Under the pieces are notes generated by a model. It was not told the origin of the DNA and made no database searches. It was given only the letters and a program-made list of their open reading frames with translations. 64,000 nucleotides of DNA from Phyto melanocephala. Taxonomy: Eukaryota; Arthropoda; Insecta; Diptera; Rhinophoridae. The stretch is from assembly GCA_941918925.1 (NCBI GenBank), contig OW799233.1, forward strand, positions 121,236,333 to 121,300,332, in the 5' to 3' direction. Positions within the stretch are counted from its first letter, which is position 1. The number at the start of each line of letters is the position of its first letter. The position numbers were made by a program, and so were the translations under genes. Positions 57,105-64,000 of this stretch are shown piece by piece.

Positions 57105-58386
57105 TTATTATACCGACCATTTATTTTGTCGTTCTGTTTATAACACATCGAAATATTAAATTAGGACCACACACAGTAGATACCTCCTAGTCCTAGTATC
57201 ATTTTATGACGATGTAGCTAAGTCAGTCCGTCTGTCCGTCTGTTGAAACTACGATAGATCTCGAATCGAAAAAGTTATAGGGTTCAAATTTTGTCAGAAT
57301 GTTTCTTATTTGCAAGGTTGGTTTTGGATTTAAAAATACAAATAAATCAGTATATTAGGAAAATAGTTGTAGGTCGTAATGCAAGAGCAGGTAAAAAATC
57401 CATATCCTTTCAACATCGAATAAAATACAATTGCATCCAAACGCATTAACGTAGAGCCAAGAAATTTCGAATGTATATTTCCTGAGTAAAAAAATATTTT
57501 TCCGTGAAAATTGCTCAAATCTATACATAATGAGAGGAATTGTATGAAAATGTATGAAAATTTATAACGCACAGTGTCCTTTTTTGTATATTTTAAATAA
57601 AAAACAGTAATAAAACTGAGAAAGTTAGATGTGTTATTTTAGAATATCGCAAAATTGCTCTTTGATCAAAAGACTTGCAATAATGGAAAATTAAGGTGAC
57701 ACGACTGCTTTAACGGCCACGTCTCATAAAGGTAACGCGTATCAAATCCATATAATTTCTCTGTGGACAACGATTTAAATCGAATAAAGACCTCTTTATT
57801 GAAATATTTTAAATGATTTTATCAGCAGAAACTACTTTAACACGTATACTTTAACGACAATTTTCACAAAAATTACTGTTAATGACACGCTCACTTTAAG
57901 GCCCTCCCATATAACGCTTTACCTTAATTCATATAACATATTATCATATGGACAAATATTTTTCAAATAAGAAAATAAGTCTGTATTGGATTATCTGAGT
58001 TGAATTGAAATATTTATTATATAATTTTAAAACTAAGAGGTGACATGTCACTTCCTGTCATGACACATGCCCACACAAAGCTAATATTAATTTCTAACTA
58101 CCTCTGGGTTCCAAATTATACTCTTCAGACTCCGTCAAAATACAAAATTGTAGAAAAAATTAGTAAATAGCATTATTTCTAATGTAGAATGTTTCGTTGA
58201 GAGACTAAATTTAAAGAAATAATTTAAAAGCAAATCGAAATTACGCAAAGACAGTTAAACATATTTTATTATAAAGAGATTATTCCAAGGCGATTACAGT
58301 TAATAACAATAAAATAAATTTTGTGCTATAAAAGTACACGAAATTTGTGGTGGCTATCAAAAATTCGGCTCTTACTGGTTATTTTT
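57105..58386 (+). mobile_element. DINE-B copy 2, uninterrupted
   Basis: Head TTATTATACCGACCATTTAT decayed, then GTCGTTCTGTTTATAACACATCG, GTCAGTCCGTCTGTCCGTCTGTTGAAA, and tail GGTGGCTATCAAAAATTCGGCTCTTACTGG. It matches the copy at 6913 along its length without the hAT MITE, so it serves as the empty-site reference. Confidence 0.7.
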
Positions 58387-58481
58387 TTAAATTTATTATT
58401 CTAACATTTATTTGTTTTTTAATTTGTTTGATTTTTAATTTTTGTACGGCATTTTGCTATTTAAAAAAATGTACTGCTTAA

Positions 58482-59821
58482 CCCTAGTCCTTATACCCGA
58501 GTACAGGTGTGGCCATTGACACTTCTGAGTAATACACCTTCTGAACGGCCTTAGATCAAAGAAAATGGATTATATCTGCGTTAACTGACACCTCAATTAT
58601 TATCCTAGATCAAGTCTTTGAGGAGCTATGAGCTTCTAAAGTCGAGACCCCCAGAACTTATACCCAAGTACAGATGTGGCCACTAATGCAATTGTATGAA
58701 TTGACTATACAAATCAAAGAATGTTTGTTTTTTTATGTAAATTTATGTTTTTATTTTATTTATTATAATTTAAAGTAAAATTTTGTCGCCATTGTTGCAA
58801 TTTCCGCATACAAAGTAATTTCTTGAATGTTGCACAGATGATGGCTGTTTACAATTAAAGCATATGTTACGAGTACGTCTTTTGTGCTCGTACTGAGTAT
58901 AATACAAAAAGCAGCTTCAAACTTTGATTTTTTCCCCGCGCACTAGGCGCTGCAGACGTTAAAAGTGAAGCGTCAACTCTTTCCTGCATGGCCGTACTTA
59001 CAAAACTCTCTATGCCAAGTTTCGTGTTGGAGTTGCCTGACCGACTTTCAATGACTAGCATACATAGCTCCTTGGTTCAAAATTATAGTTCATCACGGTC
59101 CATAACTCGGAGATTGGAGCAGCGTTGTCAGTTTTTTGGTGAATTTCTTTTCTGTTTGAATCACCAAACCTTAAAAATCGCAGTATTGCTTGGAATCGAT
59201 TGATGCCAATTGCAGCACAATAAAGTAGACAATTTTGTACCGACCACAAATCTGGAATACTTTCGCCGTTACTATGGTTGGTACCAGTCATAATAAGTAC
59301 TCCTATGAATGCATATACTTAAAATATTTGGTGGTCTGGCTTGGCGTGATGTTGCGTGCATCATTTGGTACCATCACGTGCAGCGAATTCAGCTACACCC
59401 ATATGTATTTGAATTCACCTCGAAGACAGTTGAAAGTTCTTTTGCCATCCATTTTTTTTATCATTTTCAAAAAAATAGACTATAAAAACCAACTTTTCTA
59501 ACAACAATGAAAAATCTTTAATGCTTTCGACAGTTAGAAGTAGGCAAATACTAATTATTGCTTGTAAGGACTTGATGTTGAAAAATGAAGCTCCCATAAA
59601 TTCGAACACATTTTGTAACGATTTTTTTTGCCTGTAAAATATAAAAGTAATGCTATGTACGCAAACTTATTCTAACCCGTCTAAATGTTAATTAATATAT
59701 TACAGTACAAATTGTATGAATAAAAATATTTTTTGCTAATAAATAATACGGAAAACGCAAATAATTTTTACTGGCCACACATGTTCTTGGGTATACGTTT
59801 ACGTAATAAATAATAATAGGG
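58482..59821 (-). mobile_element. piggyBac family-2 element, copy B
   Basis: TTAA (58478-58481) then CCCTAGTCCTTATACCCGAG and GTACAGGTGTGGCCA; the other end is TGGCCACACATGTTCTTGGG ... AATAGGG followed by CTAA (one base from TTAA). The subterminal motif GTACAG-GTGTGGCCA occurs twice in the plus-strand left arm (58503-58520 and 58669-58682). It is the same family as 22298-23133 but inverted and with more transposase left. 1340 bp. Confidence 0.8.
58800..59290 (-). pseudogene. piggyBac transposase relic
   Basis: Minus strand, N-terminal piece (59291-59055): AAIGINRFQAILRFLRFGDS, QKTDNAAPISELWTVMNYNFE, the family's R-F-L-R-F-D-D segment and the one before the first catalytic aspartate. It then jumps to a C-terminal piece (about 58890-58805) with RRTRNICFNCKQPSSVQH and FVCGNCN, a cysteine pattern like the zinc-binding tail. 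The catalytic core between is deleted. Stops present. It shares the LWT-x-MNYNFE stretch with the fragment at 22525. Confidence 0.75.
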
Positions 59822-59825
59822 CTAA

Positions 59826-61189
59826 GTAGTTATTTGTTTGTTAAAAATTATTCTTTTGGTATATAATCTATATAGAAAACTTGTTTATAGTTTATGAAGT
59901 TAATACCATCTTCTTTATTAACGCGGGCCTCCTATTGTATTTTGATGTATTATTTTTAATATTCTATTAAAGATTTTAATGTTTATTTCATGTAAATTTT
60001 TACTGTAATGCTATTAATTTAACAACAAATTGTATTCTCCATATTTGGTTCTAATGCAGCATATTTTTCATATTTTTCCCTAACTACCACAAACCGATAA
60101 CATTTTATTTATTGTTTTATATTCGTATCGAAAACAACAAATCTAAATTAACTCTGCATAAAAGAAAAATGTTCAAAAATATTGTATATCTTTTTTAGAT
60201 ATGTTAAATGACAAAAAAAAAACAACCACTAAAGTTTTAGCTATATCTGTATATAAACAAATATAATGATTTTATTTTAAATTAATAAAACCCCCACAGG
60301 GTTTTATATGCATAACAAGGACAATGATAGCAAGGACTAAGCACACACACAATTAAAAATATATCATTAGAGAAAATCTAAAATTATCAGTCTGAACAGT
60401 TTTTGCGATGGTTTTGTAAACCAAAAATCGCATTAATGAACGAAACAACTGGATGAATATTTTGAGAAGAGTATTGTCATGTTTCGCTATAAAAATGCAA
60501 AGTAAATTACTGATAATGATTTTGTTTGTGGCTTAAAAAATCTAAGAAAGTTGTTTGGAACAATCATCTAAACAGCATAATAAAAAAGTAACTTCCCTTT
60601 TGCTTATTAAAACCATATAATAGATATGACTGTTTTCCCTTACATACATGTGTACGTAAAAAGCAAAATGTAGTTATTTTTAAACATTGATAAACATAGA
60701 TTACGCTAAAATGAAAAAGAAGATTTTCTAGCACTCAGTCACACCCATAGAATTAAATATGCAACCATCAGTAATGTGGAAAAATTTATATTGCATATGT
60801 ATGTGGTATAAACAAAATATTTTTATTTTTGTGCTTTTGACTCCATTGTACCTATAATGAGTAAAAAAATATATATTCTTTGTATTTTGTGAAGTACTAA
60901 ATATAATGAAGTCAACAGTATTTAGAATGGGAAAAATGTTACATAAATAAATGTTGTCTGCTGAAAAGGACAATAATATTAAATGAGATTTTTTTTCAAA
61001 GTTTAGATTTTAAGAAGATGCAGGAGGGAAAGACAGGGAGAGAGAGAAGTAAAAAAAAAATTAGTAGAAAAGAGGACAATTCAAAGACTGTCATATTGTA
61101 ATATGGTTAAAGACTTGGAATAATTTTGTTAAAAATTTTAGGAAACAAAGTTGCTTTTTTTCTGAAGCGACATTTTTTACTATTTTGAT
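59826..61189. other. AT-rich stretch, nothing recognised
   Basis: No frame or repeat end assigned. Confidence 0.5.
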
Positions 61190-61350
61190 TATACTCCCTT
61201 CACAGAGAGTATAAGGGCATATATAAGTTTGTTTCCGACTGAAATTTCAACACTATTTACTTAAGACCCAATAAAGTATATATTATCTCAAAGCTTAATA
61301 ATAGTGAAGTCAACTAAGTACTGTCCGTCTGTCCGTATGTAAGTTGAAAT
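61190..61350 (+). repeat. DINE-A-like head fragment
   Basis: TATACTCCCTTCACAGAGAG, GCATATATAAGTTTG, ACCCAATAAAGTATATATTATCT and TGTCCGTCTGTCCGTATG follow the DINE-A head and central block in order with many changes. The body and tail are absent. Confidence 0.6.
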
Positions 61351-64000
61351 TAGTTTTTCCACTTTTTCTTACAAACTGCTAAAAAAAAAGGTTATGCAAC
61401 TAAGGGAGAATTATTAGAACAAAAAATTATTAAAATAAATACTTCCACTTTTTGCTACTACTAAAATAAGGAGTACAGAAGATATATTTTTCTGTTCATC
61501 TATAAGTATGTAAATGCAAACAATTATGGCATTTACGTATGTATTATGGTAAAGATGTAAAGCGAAATAAAAAAAGCGGAAATGTTATTTTCTTAAAAAT
61601 TATTTTAAATAAACTTAAATAAGAACATAGCTTTGTTCAACTAGCAAAATATATTTCAAACAAAATAATAATTTTAAATCTTTGGGCGTTAGTTACAATT
61701 TAATGAGAATACTCAATTTATGCAATTAATACATTGACACTAATTAGTACAAGACACAAGCTAATAGAATTCTAAATTTACAAAAATTAAATATATAAAC
61801 ACAAAAAACTAGTAGAACTCTTGTAAAGTAAGAATATCATGTTTGAAATAGTCACCGTAATCTTCACCTAAATCTCTCTTTAATCCGGTACACGTGAAGG
61901 TGAGTTTAAATTATTTGTTCGGAAAATAATTCGTTCGCCGAATCTGTGGCTTACCTAAGCCATCGAAGCTGTGGCTGTATATCTTAAAAACCGCAAGGTT
62001 GAAAGGTCTTTAACAGATTGCCTAATATGTTTTTTAACACAGTCTGATATGCACCACTGTTGACAGATGTAAAATTTAATTTTCCAAAAAGCAAAAAACA
62101 TGGGCCAAATACTTTTTAGCACGATATACTGCAAAAGTGCACATATTGTCGCTAATGAAGGAAATTGGGCTAATGAAGGAAATAAATAGCATCATCAGAC
62201 TTTCAGACGGAATAGCAGAAGTTGTACCAAACATCTCCTTGTTAATATTGCGTCTTTTCGTACACGTTTAATATTTTTGTCAGTGTTCATTAGGAATACA
62301 ACCTTTTTTACAATTTTTGAAAATATCAAAATGGCCCAATTCATACCATGTAGTGCATAAAAAAACAATAAGAACTGCATCTTTAGATTTTTGATATCGT
62401 TAAAAAAGGTCCGCTTCAAATGCAATTAAGTTTGGGATCAGTAGGTTTTAAAAAAATAAAAATTGGACGACAAGAAGTACAGGAAAATGTTGTAAAAAAT
62501 GAATCTAAAGAAATAAAAGTAGCTGCTTTAGTTCTGGAAAATGGGAAAGCGATAACTATTTTCAATGAAACTAGAAAAATTTAATTTGATGAAGTCGATA
62601 AAAATTTCGAAAAAATAAAAAATTTTTAACAAATAAAAAATTTTGAATAAATAAAAAAAAATCTTAAAGGGCATATCATCGGCTACAGAGTGGTAATAGG
62701 GTCTTATTTTGATTGTGCCCCTAGTGTTCATGTTAGGTGATCCTTCGGTACTAAGAAGACTCTCAAAGACCCATGTTAAGAAAAATTTCCAACCAAATGG
62801 CTTATTGTTGACACGAAAGATATAGTAATAGTAATGTCCTGCTATTCCAGCAACTTCATTCCAAGATTTTTTTCAATATCCGAAGTAGTTTAAATACTCT
62901 TGTTTAATTTACTTATTTTTTTAATTTACATATACATCTACAGACATAGCAATTAAAATATTTGTATCTTTATGTATATCCAAGTAGTGCAGTCTTTAAT
63001 AAACAATAACTTAGAATAGACTTAAAATTTTAATCTTTTGAAAAAATAAAGGTGATCACATTTAAAATTAGTGATCTAAAATTAGGAAACTTTAGCTAAA
63101 ACGTTGTGTGAGAAAAAAAATTTAAATAATTTTAATGTGCATTTTAATGTGTGTTTTCAAATTCTTCTATTTTTGAAATTTAGTTTAATATTTTCCCTAA
63201 TGTATTAAACATCAAAACAAATTGCGTGGCTTATTCGGCTGGAGCTTTAACACTTACAAAAAGCCATATGTTCGAAGCTAAAACAAACATGAAAAATGTT
63301 TAAAAATATTTTGTAGCAAAAAAATGCATTAGCTAAGACCAACAATATGACCGATAGACGATACGTTACAACCGGCAAACAAACAAAATAGATAAACGCC
63401 TCTATTATCGTAAAGATGCAGATGATTAGTATGGTGATTGTGATACTGTTGTCAGTCCTGGTGTTTGTAATGAAACATGTACAAAAGTTTCACAAAACCC
63501 AATGCTGAGTGATACAAATAAATTGGTTCAAATATACTTAGCAACAAAAAATATCAACAGCAAGCAGAGACCGTTTCAGTGTTGAATATAAACTATTTGT
63601 TGCATTTAAAAGAAAAGAAAAACTGATTTAAGCTAGAAAACTTTAGCACTCACTGCGAGTAGGTGTAGAAAAATTAAAAAAAGAAAACATTTGTTTGGTG
63701 TAATGGTATAAAAACCAACAAGAAAATAGTGGTGAAAGAAACAGCCAATGATGGCGAACGAAAAAGAGGAAGCAACCACTAACTACAATGTATACAAAAT
63801 GATACAAAACATTGATAAAATGATACACAACATATAAAAATGTTAAATGTTTCGTTTTCTTTTTTTTTTTTTTTTCTGGGTTGTAAGGTTGAATAAAACT
63901 GGAACAAATTAATGCCAAAAAGAAGCGAATGAATGGTTGAGATGGTTTACTGATACTGATGGACAACATGGTGATGATGCATGGTGTTTTTGTTTTGTTG
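61351..64000. other. AT-rich stretch to window end
   Basis: No gene recognised. The minus-strand frames at 62195-62425 and 63643-63969 carry no family motif I can name; the second is largely the antisense of A-rich sequence. Confidence 0.45.

Noticed and set aside
63643..63969. 108-codon hydrophobic minus-strand frame
   Set aside because: Antisense of A-rich sequence with a poly-T tract; the hydrophobic look is compositional.

Overview
This window is a gene-poor, very AT-rich stretch of nuclear DNA from a dipteran fly, most likely a calyptrate (blow fly, house fly or relative). No host gene, rRNA or functional tRNA gene could be supported. The attribution rests on the repeats: DINE-1/INE-1-like non-autonomous Helitrons of the muscoid type, a GGTTAGG-headed tRNA-derived SINE, a gypsy-group errantivirus with env, and piggyBac, pogo, mariner and LOA/I-like LINE relics. 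The species is inference, because no unique gene anchors it.

Layout. 1-8.3 kb: a possible pogo-type fragment, two inverted DINE-A copies (about 1.7-2.6 and 4.2-5.2 kb) and a DINE-B copy (6.9-8.3 kb) carrying a hAT-type MITE. 8.9-11.4 kb: a TA-flanked MITE split by a 1.8 kb piggyBac relic. 13-14.5 kb: a pogo-like element with TIRs and a nested MITE. 14.5-19.5 kb: three Tc1/mariner relics and an intact copy of the MITE. 21-23.1 kb: the 3' end of a LINE and a deleted piggyBac. 26-27.6 kb: a mariner relic interrupted by an unusual SINE-spacer-SINE composite. 29.7-30.2 kb: a solo LTR. 31-35 kb: LINE and mariner scraps. 36.8-37.3 kb: an interspersed repeat holding a foldback MITE.

39.9-49.8 kb is the richest part. 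It is a cluster of DINE-A copies with a recent 1.09 kb tandem duplication and a 121-bp minisatellite. A young errantivirus provirus (44465-49661) sits in a TACATA site, with 469-bp LTRs that differ at two positions and a TACA target duplication. It has lost most of gag, protease and reverse transcriptase, its integrase frame is broken at a poly-A run, but its env frame is open.

50-64 kb: a DINE-B remnant, a 2.2 kb DNA transposon with 32-bp TIRs, repeated subterminal motifs and a Sola-like transposase relic (itself interrupted by a Harbinger-type MITE), a Tc1/mariner relic, another DINE-B copy, a second piggyBac of the 22-kb family in opposite orientation, and featureless AT-rich DNA.

The genes do not form a pathway. 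The window records successive nested insertions, and several insertions can be dated relative to one another because an uninterrupted copy of the same host repeat lies elsewhere in the window.
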